Shown here: in pieces, positions 16,212-25,679 of the stretch | Layout: each line of letters begins with the position of its first letter | Position numbering within the stretch: position 1 is the stretch's first letter | DNA from: Caulobacteraceae bacterium | GTDB taxonomy: Bacteria > Pseudomonadota > Alphaproteobacteria > Caulobacterales > Caulobacteraceae | DNA: 64,000 nucleotides | Reading direction: 5' to 3' | Assembly (NCBI GenBank): GCA_031291645.1 | Contig: JARLIQ010000084.1 | Coordinates: 1-64,000, forward strand | The notes under the pieces: model-generated | The model's database searches: none | What the model saw: only the letters and a program-made list of their open reading frames with translations | What the model was told of the DNA's origin: nothing | Translations under genes and position numbers: made by a program

Positions 16212-16325
16212 CTGTTAGACTCGTACCCGTCCGCCGCGACGTCAAGTCCGACCGCGGGGCGGCGTTAGATATGTTTTCATGAGACTCTTCCACAGTCGCA
16301 CCCCGAGTCCCGACCGGAGACCTTT

Positions 16326-17429
16326 GTGAGCGCCCTTCAGACCGCTCAGGACTTGACCAGGCTCGCGGAGAGCCGTGCGCCCGCCGATCGCGAACGGCTG
16401 ATGCTGGCGCTCGCGGACCTGTGCGCCGAGCTGAACGACGCGATGCGGCGGCCCCAGGTCCAGGCCCTGCTCGGCGAGATCTTCCTCAGCCTGGTGAGCG
16501 GGGCCGAACAGGACATCCGCCGCGCCCTGGCCGAACGGCTGGCCCGCGCCGACTGGCCGCCGGCCGACCTGGTCAACGCCCTGGCGATGGACGAGATCGA
16601 GATCGCCAGGCCGGTGATCGCCTCCAGCCCGGTGCTGACCGACGCGGACCTGGTCCGGCTGCTGATCGAGGCCACCGTCGACCACCAGATCGAGGTCGCC
16701 CAGCGCCCCAGCATCGGCGCGCCCGTCGTCGACACCATCGTCAGGCAGGCCGAGCCGTCGGTGATGACCGCGCTCGCCGGCAACGACACCGCCGACATCT
16801 CGCCGCGGGCGATGGCCCAGTTGGTCGAGGCCTCGCGCCAGATCGCGGCCATGCGCTCGCCCCTGGCCCGTCACCCCCGCCTGACCAGCGAACTGGCCCA
16901 GCGGCTCTACCTGTGGGTCGGCCAATCGCTGCGCACGGCGATCGTCACCCGCTTCCAGGTCGACGCGGCGGCGCTCGACCAGGCGCTGGCCGAGGCCGTG
17001 CGCCAAGCGCAGACCCAGGCGGGCGAGTCGCAGGGCCAGCGGATCAACGCCGAGCAGGCCGACATGGAGCGCCGGCTGGTCGCCAAGCTGTACAACGCCG
17101 GCCAACTGCGCCCGAGCTACCTGCTGCGCGCCCTGCGCGAGCAGCGGCTATCCCTGTTCGTGACCGCCCTGGCCGTGCTGGGCGGCTATTCGCTCGATCA
17201 GGTGCGCAAGGCGATCGACGCCGACCGGGCCGACGTCCTGGCGCTCGCCTGCCTCAGCGTCGGGGTCGACCGCGGCGCCTTCTCGACCCTGCTGGCGCTT
17301 GTGCGCGACCTGAACGAGGGGCGGCCGGGCGGCGACATCGCCGTGGCCCGCAAGGTCTTCTCCGCCCTCACCGGCGACAACGTGGGCAAGGCCGCCGCGG
17401 CCTTCCGAAGCGCGATCGACGCCGTTTGA
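16326..17429 (+). CDS. DUF2336 domain protein (first paralogue)
   Basis: The 367-residue, mostly helical protein matches DUF2336, a HEAT-like alphaproteobacterial family of unknown function often found among signalling genes. Key segments are [39 protein letters not shown] and the repeated VIASS/VAQRPS modules. The start codon is GTG. A paralogue with the same modules is encoded at 19763-20908 on the other strand. It lies 34 nt before nadK and may be co-transcribed with it. Confidence 0.8.
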   Translation: MSALQTAQDLTRLAESRAPADRERLMLALADLCAELNDAMRRPQVQALLGEIFLSLVSGAEQDIRRALAERLARADWPPADLVNALAMDEIEIARPVIASSPVLTDADLVRLLIEATVDHQIEVAQRPSIGAPVVDTIVRQAEPSVMTALAGNDTADISPRAMAQLVEASRQIAAMRSPLARHPRLTSELAQRLYLWVGQSLRTAIVTRFQVDAAALDQALAEAVRQAQTQAGESQGQRINAEQADMERRLVAKLYNAGQLRPSYLLRALREQRLSLFVTALAVLGGYSLDQVRKAIDADRADVLALACLSVGVDRGAFSTLLALVRDLNEGRPGGDIAVARKVFSALTGDNVGKAAAAFRSAIDAV

Positions 17430-17463
17430 CTTTGGCGCGGCGGACCGCTTGTGTCTGCGCGCC

Positions 17464-18261
17464 ATGACCGATCCGCGCCCCGTCTCCCCGCGTCCGCCCC
17501 CCACGCGCCTGGCCTTCGTCGCCAGCGACCGGCCGGAGGCCCAGGCCGCCCGCGACCGCCTCGCCCAGCGGTACGGCGACGCCAGCGAGGCCGAGGCGGA
17601 GGTGGTGGTCGCCCTGGGCGGCGACGGCTTCATGCTCGAGACCCTGCACCGCAACCTGGGCGCCGAGCGGCCGATCTACGGCATGAACCAGGGCTCGGTC
17701 GGCTTTTTGATGAACGAGTACAACGAGGACGGCCTGCTCGACCGGATCGCCGCCGCCGAGCGGGCGATGATCCATCCGCTGGTGATGGTGGCCGAGGACG
17801 CGGCGGGCGTCAGCCACAAGGCGCTGGCGATCAACGAGGTCTCGCTGCTGCGCCAGACGCGGCAGACGGCCAAGCTGCGCATCTCGATCGACCGCAAGGT
17901 GCGCCTGGCGGAGCTGTTCTGCGACGGGGTGCTGGTCTCCACCCCCGCCGGCTCGACCGCCTACAACCTATCGGCCCATGGCCCGATCATCCCGCTGGAC
18001 GCGCGGGTCCTGGCCCTGACCCCGATCAGCGCCTTCAGGCCCCGGCGCTGGCGCGGCGCCCTCCTGCCCCACACCGCCAAGGTCGCCGTCGAGGTGCTGG
18101 AGGCCGACAAGCGGCCGGTGAGCGCGGTGGCGGACAATTTCGAGGTGCGCGACGTGGTCAAGGTCGACATCGCCGAAGACCGGGGCGTGCGGCTCTACAT
18201 GCTGTTCGACGCCGGCCGCAGCCTCGAGGAACGGGTGCTGGCCGAACAGTTCTCGGTCTGA
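17464..18261 (+). CDS. nadK: NAD kinase
   Basis: NAD kinase phosphorylates NAD+ to NADP+. The 265-residue protein has the catalytic [11 protein letters not shown] motif (about residues 59-69), [23 protein letters not shown], and [19 protein letters not shown], which is the conserved substrate-binding region. The short length is typical of alphaproteobacterial forms without N-terminal extension. An in-frame ATG at 17464 was chosen; an earlier start (17449) would add only five residues. Confidence 0.94.
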   Translation: MTDPRPVSPRPPPTRLAFVASDRPEAQAARDRLAQRYGDASEAEAEVVVALGGDGFMLETLHRNLGAERPIYGMNQGSVGFLMNEYNEDGLLDRIAAAERAMIHPLVMVAEDAAGVSHKALAINEVSLLRQTRQTAKLRISIDRKVRLAELFCDGVLVSTPAGSTAYNLSAHGPIIPLDARVLALTPISAFRPRRWRGALLPHTAKVAVEVLEADKRPVSAVADNFEVRDVVKVDIAEDRGVRLYMLFDAGRSLEERVLAEQFSV

Positions 18262-18349
18262 ACGCCAAACCACTTTTTAACGATGCTGCGCGACTGTCGG
18301 ACATCGCGCGAGCGGGCTCGCGCCTTGCACCCTGTCGGGGGAGATCGCC

Positions 18350-18832
18350 GTGAGTGAGTCCAAGCCGGGCCAAATGATTCCCGCCTCCAACACCCTGAAG
18401 ATCAGGGTTGGCGGTCGGTTCGGCGGCATCGACCCCGCCGCCTTGGCCAAGGCCGAGGCCGCGCTGAAGGGACTGGCCAGCAACTTCGGCCAATGGATGC
18501 AGGACGAGCTTGGCAAGCTGGACGCCGCGCGCGAACGGATCCGCGCCGAAGGCTACACCGCCGAGACCGCCGAGAACCTCTATTTCCGCGCCCACGACCT
18601 GAAGGGACTGGGCTCGACCTACGGCTTTCCCGTCGTCACCAGCATCGCCGGCTCGCTGTGCCGGCTGATCGACGACCCGGCGACGCGCATGCGCGCCCCG
18701 CTGTTCCTGCTGGACGCCCATATCGACGCGATCAAGGCGGCGGTGCGCGGCGACATCCGCGAGAACGAACATCCGGTCGCCCAGGCCCTGCTGAAGGAAC
18801 TGGACACCCGGGTCCGCGAATACGAGCGGTAG
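18350..18832 (+). CDS. Hpt-domain phosphotransfer protein
   Basis: The 160-residue protein has a histidine-phosphotransfer (Hpt) motif with the phospho-accepting His82 in RAHDLKGLGSTYGFP, in a helical bundle (about 40-155). Hpt proteins shuttle phosphate between receivers of a phosphorelay. The start is GTG. The hybrid kinase encoded 2.2 kb downstream is a possible partner, but its receiver lacks the phospho-acceptor Asp, so the real partner may lie elsewhere. Confidence 0.85.
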   Translation: MSESKPGQMIPASNTLKIRVGGRFGGIDPAALAKAEAALKGLASNFGQWMQDELGKLDAARERIRAEGYTAETAENLYFRAHDLKGLGSTYGFPVVTSIAGSLCRLIDDPATRMRAPLFLLDAHIDAIKAAVRGDIRENEHPVAQALLKELDTRVREYER

Positions 18833-18878
18833 GCAAGCGCATCGACCGGGCGCGAAGCCCGTCAGAGCGGCCTTAACC

Positions 18879-19655
18879 CTAGCCGATCGCCGACAGCGGC
18901 TCGGCCACCTCGCCATAGCCGGCGTCCGACGGGATCACCAGCACAGGGCCATCATCGCCTGGCTGGACCTTCGGTTCGACCACGACCAGCGGGCGGGCCT
19001 TGGCGCGGGCGACCGCGTCGGCGCCGCTGGTCGCCTCGGCCAGCAGCTGCAGGTTCATCCGGGTCGGGAAGATCACCTTGCGCTCACCCGCCGCGGCCAG
19101 GGCGATGGCCTCGGCCGGCGCGATCCACTCGGCGTCGACCGTCTCCCAGCCGTCGCAGCAGGCCAGCTGCTCGCTGTTGGCCTGGGCCAGATAGAACCAG
19201 GTGTCGAACCGCTTGGGCATCAGCGACGGCGTGATCCAGCGCGCGAAGGGTGTCAGGGCCGCAAGGTCGATCCTGACGCCAAGTTCCGCCACCAGATCGA
19301 TGAAGGGCCGCTCGTCCTTGGCCACCGCCTCGCGCGCCGGGCCCATCCGCTCGTCGCCGTGGAACACCGCGCCGGCCGCGTCGCGCGCCAAAAGCACACC
19401 GGCCTCCTCGTAGACCTCGCGGATGGCGGCGATGCGCAGGGCGCGCTCGTCCGCCGGCGCGGCGTCCCAGGCCGTCGCATGGCTCGCCCAGGCGGGGTCG
19501 TGGTCGCCCTGGTGGGTCTTGCCGCCCGGAAAGACCAGGGCGCCCGACGCGAAGTCGATCTGGTGGTGCCGCTTGACCATCAGCACCTGGAAGGCCGGCG
19601 CGTCGCGGACCAGCAGGATGGTTGCGGCGGGCCGGATCGGGGTGTCGGTGGCCAT
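18879..19655 (-). CDS. Nudix hydrolase
   Basis: The 258-residue protein has an N-terminal Nudix fold (AATILLVRDAPAFQVLMVKR) and a Nudix box split across GGKTHQGD and IREVYEEAGVLLARD, which supplies the metal-binding Glu residues. The spacing between the two halves is longer than in the classical box, as in the NUDT7/19-like (CoA-diphosphatase) group. The substrate is not known. The ATG at 19655 fits the fold; an upstream ATG at 19685 is less likely. Confidence 0.83.
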   Translation of the reverse strand: MATDTPIRPAATILLVRDAPAFQVLMVKRHHQIDFASGALVFPGGKTHQGDHDPAWASHATAWDAAPADERALRIAAIREVYEEAGVLLARDAAGAVFHGDERMGPAREAVAKDERPFIDLVAELGVRIDLAALTPFARWITPSLMPKRFDTWFYLAQANSEQLACCDGWETVDAEWIAPAEAIALAAAGERKVIFPTRMNLQLLAEATSGADAVARAKARPLVVVEPKVQPGDDGPVLVIPSDAGYGEVAEPLSAIG

Positions 19656-19700
19656 GGCGTGTCTGCTCCTCCACGGAGGTCGCACGCCTCCCTGGCCGGC

Positions 19701-19740
19701 TAGATCACGACGATTTCGGATTTAGGCAATCCAAAATCAC
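19701..19740. repeat. Partial dispersed palindrome
   Basis: Imperfect inverted arms GATTTCGGATT (19712-19722) and AATCCAAAATC (19728-19738) follow TAGATCACGA. It looks like a degenerate copy of an extragenic palindrome common in Caulobacterales (from memory). It separates the Nudix promoter side from the end of the second DUF2336 gene. Confidence 0.5.
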
Positions 19741-19762
19741 GCCGCAGGCGCCAAGGGCCGGA

Positions 19763-20908
19763 TCAGGCGACGCTGGCGCGCCCCGCGACGCGGCTTTCGC
19801 TGCGCACCCGGTCGAGCTTCTCGAGCAGATAGTCCATATCCTCGCGCGTCGCCGTGCGCGGCTGGGTCAGGAAGCGTTGCAGCATGCGCTCCTGAAAGGT
19901 CTCGGGGTCGCTGGCGCCCCCCTCCGCTTCGATCGCGTGGAAGGTGTCGATGCCCGCCCTGAACGCCGGGAACAGCCGCGCCGGCAAGCCCGCCCGCTCG
20001 TAGATCGCCTTCAGGCCCAGCGATCCGGCGTCGTGGATCATCAACCAGGTGCGATGGTGCGGCACGCCGGCGAGCTCGGCCATGCCCCACTCGAAGAAGG
20101 CCATGTGGCCGTTGGCCAGGGCCCGCATCAGGAGCGACGCCGACAGCCGCCCGGCGGCGTTGAGGTGGCGTACGAAACCCTTGGCGTCGGTGGTCCGGCC
20201 GGCCTGGTCCACCAGGTCGATCGTGGCCCGCTCGCGCGCGCCCAGGGCGATCTGCAGCGCCGTCTGGGGCGAGAGGGCCTGGTGGTTGATCAGGTGCTCG
20301 CGCACCTTGTCGCCGACCAGGGTGATCAGCGTCTCGGTCACCGACAGCGGCAGGGCCTTGCGATAGGCCATGGCCGTCAGCACCGCCTCGGACTTGGCGA
20401 ACCGCTCGACCACCACCTGCAGGGTGCGTTCGGCGAAGCTGGCGTTGTCGTTGGCGCAGGCCATCCGCACCGCCTCCTCGCCCCCGTGGTCGACGATGGT
20501 GGTGGTGACCTGCTGCGACAGCATCGGGCGGCTGGCGATGGCGACCTGGCGGATCGGACCGCCGATGCGCACGATCTGGACCAGGTCCTCGTCGGTGAAC
20601 ACGGGCGAGAAGTTGAGGATCGGGAAGGCCACGCTCTCGACGTCGCGGGCCAGCCGCATCGCCACGTCGTGCGGCACCAGCGGCGAGTCGCGCAGGGTGA
20701 CGGCCAGGGCCCGGCGAACCAGTTCGGCCGCGTCGGCCGCCATGACGCGCAGAATCTCCTGCGCCTGCTCGCGCTCCTCCGGCGACAGCACGCCCTTTTC
20801 GATGTGCCGGCAGATCTTGTGGGCGGCGACGGCCCGCTCGTCGGCGGACTCTCCCTTCACCAGCGTACGGATGTCCGTGTCGGTCAGCGCCGACCGCGTC
20901 ATCGCCAT
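19763..20908 (-). CDS. DUF2336 domain protein (second paralogue)
   Basis: The 381-residue helical protein has DUF2336 modules: VRRALAVTLRDSPLVPHDV, VAFPILNFSPVFTDEDLVQI and VAIASRPMLSQQVTTTIVDHG. They match the first paralogue's modules in order. The start was set at the ATG at 20908, which has SD GGAGGGG about 5 nt upstream; the much longer open frame upstream is antisense to the histidine-kinase gene. It is divergent from the hybrid kinase gene, with an inverted repeat between them, which suggests a shared regulatory region. Confidence 0.82.
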   Translation of the reverse strand: MAMTRSALTDTDIRTLVKGESADERAVAAHKICRHIEKGVLSPEEREQAQEILRVMAADAAELVRRALAVTLRDSPLVPHDVAMRLARDVESVAFPILNFSPVFTDEDLVQIVRIGGPIRQVAIASRPMLSQQVTTTIVDHGGEEAVRMACANDNASFAERTLQVVVERFAKSEAVLTAMAYRKALPLSVTETLITLVGDKVREHLINHQALSPQTALQIALGARERATIDLVDQAGRTTDAKGFVRHLNAAGRLSASLLMRALANGHMAFFEWGMAELAGVPHHRTWLMIHDAGSLGLKAIYERAGLPARLFPAFRAGIDTFHAIEAEGGASDPETFQERMLQRFLTQPRTATREDMDYLLEKLDRVRSESRVAGRASVA

Positions 20909-20946
20909 AGCGCCCCTCCAAGATACCGCGGTGAGTGAATCGAAAA

Positions 20947-20984
20947 TGGACAATGCGTGGTTAAACTTAATGATTGCTTGTCCA
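20947..20984. promoter_or_regulatory. Inverted repeat in a divergent promoter region
   Basis: Perfect 7-bp arms TGGACAA (20947-20953) and TTGTCCA (20978-20984), 24 bp apart, lie in the AT-richer spacer between the DUF2336 gene and the hybrid kinase gene. The regulator is unknown. Confidence 0.3.
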
Positions 20985-21070
20985 CCCGGAGGGGAACTGT
21001 TTTTCCGATTCATCCGCCGGCAACCCTGACCACCTAGGCTCGACCGGAAACCAAGGAGGAGCCTGGGGTT

Positions 21071-22897
21071 TTGAGTAACGCGCCCGACACCATGAACGGG
21101 TCCCCGGCCGCCGATCCGGCCGGACGGACCAGCCGGGCCGTCGCACTGCAGTCGCTGGACGCCCAGGTCGCGCTCCTGCCCTACGCCCTGCTCCTGTTCG
21201 GACTGGCGCTGCCGGTCTACGGCTGGATATGCACCTACGCCCGGGACCGCATGTGGATGCTGGCTAGCCTGGCGGCGTTCGCCGTCAACTGGGGCGCCTT
21301 CTACGGCGGGGTCGACTGGCTGAAGCGGCATCCCGGATCGCGGACCAACCTGGGCCTGCGCACGCGAGTGCAGATCCTCGGCGGGCTGTTGTGGGCCGTG
21401 ACCGTGGCCCAGATCGCCACCGTCGCCGCCGGCGCCGGCCTGGCGCACGACGAGCTGCTGATGCTGGCCATCGGCGCCGCGGCCATCTGCATCTTCTTCT
21501 CCGCCCCCCTGCTGCCGGCGCTGCTGATCGTGGGGCCGACGGCCGCCGCCGCGCCGCTGCTGTACCTGTTCGCCGACCCGGCCTCCGTTCAGCTCGGCCG
21601 CATCGCGCTGGGCGCCATCGCGCTGGTGATGGCCCTGTCCCTGATCATGAACCGGCTCCTGCGTCGCCAGTTCGCTCTGGCGGCCGAGCGCGAACAGCTG
21701 ATCGAGGCCCGCGCCCAGTCGCTGGCGCGGGCGGAGAAGCTGGCCAAGTCCAAGTCCGACCTCCTGGCCACCCTGTCGCACGAGATCCGCAACGGCCTGA
21801 CCGGCGCGGCCCACGTGCTGGCCGCCGCGGCCGGCGCCGGCGGGCGAAGCGCGCCCTCGCGCGAACAGCTGACCGCCGCCCTCGGCGCCGCCGAGGACCT
21901 GCTGACGGTGCTGGACGCCACCCTCGACATGGAGACCGCCCAGTCCGGGCGGCTGGCGATCGAGCCGCAGCCCTTCGACCTGCCGCGCCTGGCGCATGAG
22001 CTGGCCCTGCTGAACCGGCCGCTGGCCGCCACCAAGGGGCTGGAGCTGTCGATCCACGTCGACGAGGAGCTGGCGACCGGCGAAGGCGCGGCGGTGGCCG
22101 ACCCGGCGCGGGTGCGCCAGATCCTGGCCAACCTCCTGGGCAATGCGATCAAGTACACCGTCCGCGGCCGCATCGAGCTCCGCCTGGCTCGCACGGCGAG
22201 CGACCGCATCCGGCTGGAGGTGGTCGACACCGGCCCGGGCCTCACGCCCGACGAGCTCGACGCGGCCTTCGAGCCGTTCAGCCGGATCAAGCGCACCGCG
22301 GCGGGCGTCCCCGGCGCCGGGCTCGGCCTGCCGCTGGCCCGCCACCTGGCCCAGCTGATGGGCGGGGACGTCACAGCCGAGAGCGCGGTCGGCATCGGCT
22401 GCTGCCTCCGCCTGGACCTGCGGTTCGATCCCGACATCCATCTCGGCGCGCCGGACGAGGCGCTGGCGCCGACCGCCCCGGCCCAGGGGCTGGTGGTCCA
22501 GGCCCTGCGCGTGCTGGTGGCCGAGGACGACGCCCTGCACGCGGCGATGCTGCGCTCGGTGCTCGAACAGCTCGGCCACCACGTGCTGCAGGCCCACGAC
22601 GGCCAGCGCGCCTGTGAGCTGGCCCAGATCTGCGAGGTCGACCTGATCATGCTCGCCGGCCGGCTGCCGGTGCTGGACGGACCGCAAGCCACCCGCGCCA
22701 TCCGCCGGATGGAGGGCCCGGCCGCCCGCACGCCGATCATCGCCATCATCGGCGGGGATAGCGACGAGGCGACCGCCTGCCTCGAAGCCGGGGCCAGCCA
22801 GGTGCTGCGCAAGCCGATGACTGTGGGCGGGGTCGCCCGCGCCCTCGCCGCCGCGATGCGCCAGAACCGCCTCGCCCCCGCCCGCCTTCGCGCCTGA
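21071..22897 (+). CDS. Membrane hybrid histidine kinase with degenerate receiver domain
   Basis: The 608-residue protein uses a TTG start with SD AAGGAGGAG 9 nt upstream. About six membrane helices (residues 35-195) and a short coiled coil lead to HisKA (H237 in LATLSHEIRNGLTG). A HATPase domain follows, with the N box (NLLGNAIKY), DTGPGLTPDE and GAGLGLPLARHL. The C-terminal receiver (about 480-600) keeps the acidic pair (VAEDD), the Lys (LRKPM) and the LPVLDG loop. The phospho-acceptor Asp is Ala529 (DLIMLAGRLPVLDG), so the receiver cannot be phosphorylated in the normal way. The kinase may act through a separate receiver or be regulated by the pseudo-receiver. Confidence 0.9.
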   Translation: MSNAPDTMNGSPAADPAGRTSRAVALQSLDAQVALLPYALLLFGLALPVYGWICTYARDRMWMLASLAAFAVNWGAFYGGVDWLKRHPGSRTNLGLRTRVQILGGLLWAVTVAQIATVAAGAGLAHDELLMLAIGAAAICIFFSAPLLPALLIVGPTAAAAPLLYLFADPASVQLGRIALGAIALVMALSLIMNRLLRRQFALAAEREQLIEARAQSLARAEKLAKSKSDLLATLSHEIRNGLTGAAHVLAAAAGAGGRSAPSREQLTAALGAAEDLLTVLDATLDMETAQSGRLAIEPQPFDLPRLAHELALLNRPLAATKGLELSIHVDEELATGEGAAVADPARVRQILANLLGNAIKYTVRGRIELRLARTASDRIRLEVVDTGPGLTPDELDAAFEPFSRIKRTAAGVPGAGLGLPLARHLAQLMGGDVTAESAVGIGCCLRLDLRFDPDIHLGAPDEALAPTAPAQGLVVQALRVLVAEDDALHAAMLRSVLEQLGHHVLQAHDGQRACELAQICEVDLIMLAGRLPVLDGPQATRAIRRMEGPAARTPIIAIIGGDSDEATACLEAGASQVLRKPMTVGGVARALAAAMRQNRLAPARLRA

Positions 22898-22963
22898 CAC
22901 CCTTTTCTTTCGCCGCCGGCCCCGTCACCATGGCGGAAAAGCAGGTCGAGGAAGGGAACGCGC

Positions 22964-24157
22964 GTGCTGGAAGGCTTGAAGGTCGTCGAACTGGCCACCT
23001 ATATCGCCGGCCCCGGCGCCGGCGGGGTGATGGCCGACTGGGGCGCCGAGGTGGTCAAGATCGAGTCGCCCGCGGGCGATCCGATGCGGCGGTTCTTCGA
23101 CAGCCTGTCCGACAGCCACGAGGGCAACCCGGTGTTCGAGATGGACAACCGGGGCAAGCGCTCGATCGCGCTCGACATCACCAAGCCCGAAGGACGGGAG
23201 GCGGCCGCCCGGCTGATCGCCGGGGCTGACGTGTTCCTGACCAACGTCCGGCCCGCGGCGCTGAAGCGGGCCGGCCTGGACTATGACAGCCTGGGCGCGC
23301 GCTATCCGCGGCTGATCTACTGCAGCCTGACCGGCTACGGCCTCCAGGGGCCGGACGCGGACAAGCCCGGCTTCGACGTCACCGCCTTCTGGGCCCGCTC
23401 GGGCGTCGCGTCCCTGACCGCGCCCAAGGGGATCGACCCCTTCGGCCTGCGCACCGGCGTCGGCGACCACACCTGCAGCCTGGCGACGGTCTCGGCGATC
23501 CTGGCGGCCGTCTTCGAGCGCGGCCGCACGGGCAAGGGCAGGCTGGTCGAGACCTCGCTGCTGCGCACGGGCGTCTACGCCATCGCCACCGACATGGCGA
23601 TCCAGCTGCGACTGGGGAAGATCGCCTCGACCCGGCCACGCGAACAGGCGGTCAATCCGCTGGCCAACTATTTCAAGACCGCCGACGGCCACTGGCTGTG
23701 CCTGAACCCGCGCGACGGCGGCGCCGACTGGCCCGACCTGGCCCGGGCGCTGGGCCAGCCGGAACTGGCGAGCGACCCGCGTTTCGCCAAGGGGCGCGAG
23801 CGCCGCACGAACGGCGCCGAGCTGGTGCGGACCCTGGATGCGGCCTTCGCCGGCCTGACCCTGGCGGAAGCCGCCGCCCGGCTGGACGAGGCCGACATCG
23901 TCTGGGCGCCGGTGCAGACGCCGGCCGAGTGCGCCGCCGATCCCCAGGCCCAGGCCGCCGGCTGCTTCGTCGAGACGCCCAACCCCAAGGGCGGGACCTT
24001 CCGCGCTCCGGCTGCGCCCGCCCGCTTTCCCGGCGCCGACGACGGCCCCAAGGGACCGGCCCCGGCGCTCGGCCAGCACACCCGCGAAGTGCTGGCCGGC
24101 GTCGGCTATTCCCCCGCCGAGATCGAGCGGCTGCTGGCCGAGGGCGCGGCCGCCTAG
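22964..24157 (+). CDS. Class III CoA transferase (CaiB/BaiF family)
   Basis: Class III CoA transferases move CoA between acyl groups through a covalent Asp intermediate. The 397-residue protein begins at GTG and shows LEGLKVVELATYIAGPGAG, LADWGAEVVKIE-type spacing, SIALDITKPEGR and TGYG. The catalytic Asp sits in the GVGDHTCSLATVSAILAAV region near residue 170. The substrate pair cannot be told from the sequence. It lies 66 nt after the kinase gene. Confidence 0.9.
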   Translation: MLEGLKVVELATYIAGPGAGGVMADWGAEVVKIESPAGDPMRRFFDSLSDSHEGNPVFEMDNRGKRSIALDITKPEGREAAARLIAGADVFLTNVRPAALKRAGLDYDSLGARYPRLIYCSLTGYGLQGPDADKPGFDVTAFWARSGVASLTAPKGIDPFGLRTGVGDHTCSLATVSAILAAVFERGRTGKGRLVETSLLRTGVYAIATDMAIQLRLGKIASTRPREQAVNPLANYFKTADGHWLCLNPRDGGADWPDLARALGQPELASDPRFAKGRERRTNGAELVRTLDAAFAGLTLAEAAARLDEADIVWAPVQTPAECAADPQAQAAGCFVETPNPKGGTFRAPAAPARFPGADDGPKGPAPALGQHTREVLAGVGYSPAEIERLLAEGAAA

Positions 24158-24314
24158 GCACAGGCCGGCGCGGCGCCCCAGATCGGTCCGTTCGCCCCAC
24201 AATTTCGGCGCCGCGATCGTCGTTTATGCGGCGTTTATGTCTCGCCTTGCTGGCGCTCCGGAAATCTTGGACTGTGCGTTCCAAGACAAGATGCTCGCGG
24301 CAAGGTAGTCGGTC

Positions 24315-25607
24315 ATGGCGACAGCAACCCTCACCCAAGAACAGCCAAGGAGCGACAACGCGCTGCTCCACGCCTCGATCGTGATCGTCGTCGGGGTCCT
24401 GGCCACCACCCTCGCCCAGACCCACGTGCTGGCGCGGTTACCGCTCCAGAACCTGCTCAAGAACGAACTGCACGTCAGCCGGGCCGCGAACGCGGCCTTC
24501 TTCTTTTGGGCCGGGCTTCCCTGGTACTTCAAGCCCCTGGCCGGCATCCTCACCGACGCCTTCCCGCTCCTCGGCAGCCGTCGTCGAAGCTACATCCTGA
24601 TCGCCACGACGCTGGGGGTGCTGTCCTGGATCGGCCTCTATTTCACGCCGCACCAGTACAACCAGCTGCTCTATGTCTGCATCGTCGCCAACACCTTCAT
24701 GGTGGTCGCCAGCACCGTTGTGGGCGGCTACATGGTCGAGGTCGCCCAGGCCGCGTCGGGCTCCGGGCGGCTGACCGCCATCCGCCAGGCCGTCCAGCAA
24801 GCCTGTCTGATCATCAACGGGCCGAGCGCCGGCTACCTCGCCAGCATCGCCTTCGGCTGGACCGCCCTGACCTGCGGCGGGGTGCTGTTCCTGCTCATTC
24901 CCGCGACCATCTTCTTCCTGCATGAACAGCGGAAGTCCGTTGACGCGCGGGAATTGCTGAACGCCGCCGGACGCCAGCTGGGCAAGATCGGCTCGGCCCG
25001 GACGATGTGGGCCGCCGCGGGGCTGATGGCCCTGTTCTATATCGCGCCAGGCCTGTCGACGGCGGTGTTCTACAAGCAGCAGAACGACCTGCACATGACC
25101 ACCCAAGGCCAGGGCCTCCTGGCGTTGATCGCGGGGCTGACCGGCGTCGCGGCGGCCATCGCCTACGGCTTCGCCTGCCGGCGGATCAGGCTGCGCAACC
25201 TGCTGATCGTCTGCCTCCTGGCCGCGACCGTCACCAACCTCGGCTATCTCTTCTATTCGTCGGTGCTGGCGGCCAGGATCGTCGAGGGCGTGAACAGCTT
25301 CGGCTTTTCCCTCGCCGAACTGGCGCTGATGGACCTGGCCATCCGCGCGACCCCGGCCGGCAGCGAGGGCCTGGGCTTCTCCCTGATGATGAGCGTCCGC
25401 AACCTCGCCCTCTTCGGGACCGACTGGTTGGGCTCGTTCCTGCTCGAGAAGTATCACCTGAGGTTCGGCGAACTGGTGCTGGCCAACTCGGCGACGACGC
25501 TGATCACCGTCCCGCTGGTGCTTCTGCTGCCCGCCGTCCTGGTCTGGCGCAAGGACGAGGAGCTCTACGAGGAACCCGCCGCGCCACGCACCGCGATCCA
25601 GGAGTGA
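24315..25607 (+). CDS. MFS-type transporter (BT1/folate-biopterin-transporter-like)
   Basis: The 430-residue protein has about 12 hydrophobic segments. The loop between the second and third helices reads LPWYFKPLAGILTDAFPLLG followed by SRRRSYI, which is like the BT1 (folate/biopterin transporter) branch of the major facilitator superfamily. The substrate is not determined by context. It ends in convergence with the transglycosylase gene, with a palindromic repeat between them. Confidence 0.75.
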   Translation: MATATLTQEQPRSDNALLHASIVIVVGVLATTLAQTHVLARLPLQNLLKNELHVSRAANAAFFFWAGLPWYFKPLAGILTDAFPLLGSRRRSYILIATTLGVLSWIGLYFTPHQYNQLLYVCIVANTFMVVASTVVGGYMVEVAQAASGSGRLTAIRQAVQQACLIINGPSAGYLASIAFGWTALTCGGVLFLLIPATIFFLHEQRKSVDARELLNAAGRQLGKIGSARTMWAAAGLMALFYIAPGLSTAVFYKQQNDLHMTTQGQGLLALIAGLTGVAAAIAYGFACRRIRLRNLLIVCLLAATVTNLGYLFYSSVLAARIVEGVNSFGFSLAELALMDLAIRATPAGSEGLGFSLMMSVRNLALFGTDWLGSFLLEKYHLRFGELVLANSATTLITVPLVLLLPAVLVWRKDEELYEEPAAPRTAIQE

Positions 25608-25679
25608 CGTGCTCTAAATGTTTGATTTATAGCCCTTTTAACCGGATCAAATGCTTCCATCTGACCCTAAAGGGCTCTA
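25608..25679. repeat. Dispersed palindrome between convergent genes
   Basis: Perfect 8-bp arms AGCCCTTT (25631-25638) and AAAGGGCT (25669-25676) enclose a 30-nt loop. On the minus strand the unit begins TAGAGC, and its TAG is the stop codon of the transglycosylase gene. The outer flank carries TTTAGAGCAC, which matches the style of the repeat at 329. It probably acts as a bidirectional terminator. Confidence 0.6.

Noticed and set aside
20955..20972. A CtrA site in the DUF2336/hybrid-kinase promoter (TTAAACTTAA)
   Set aside because: The two TTAA elements are 2 bp apart instead of the required 7.
19763..22900. A 1045-residue open frame on the minus strand
   Set aside because: Its upstream two thirds are antisense to the hybrid kinase gene, with low-complexity Gly/Arg/Gln-rich sequence. 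Only the part from 20908 has DUF2336 homology and a ribosome-binding site.
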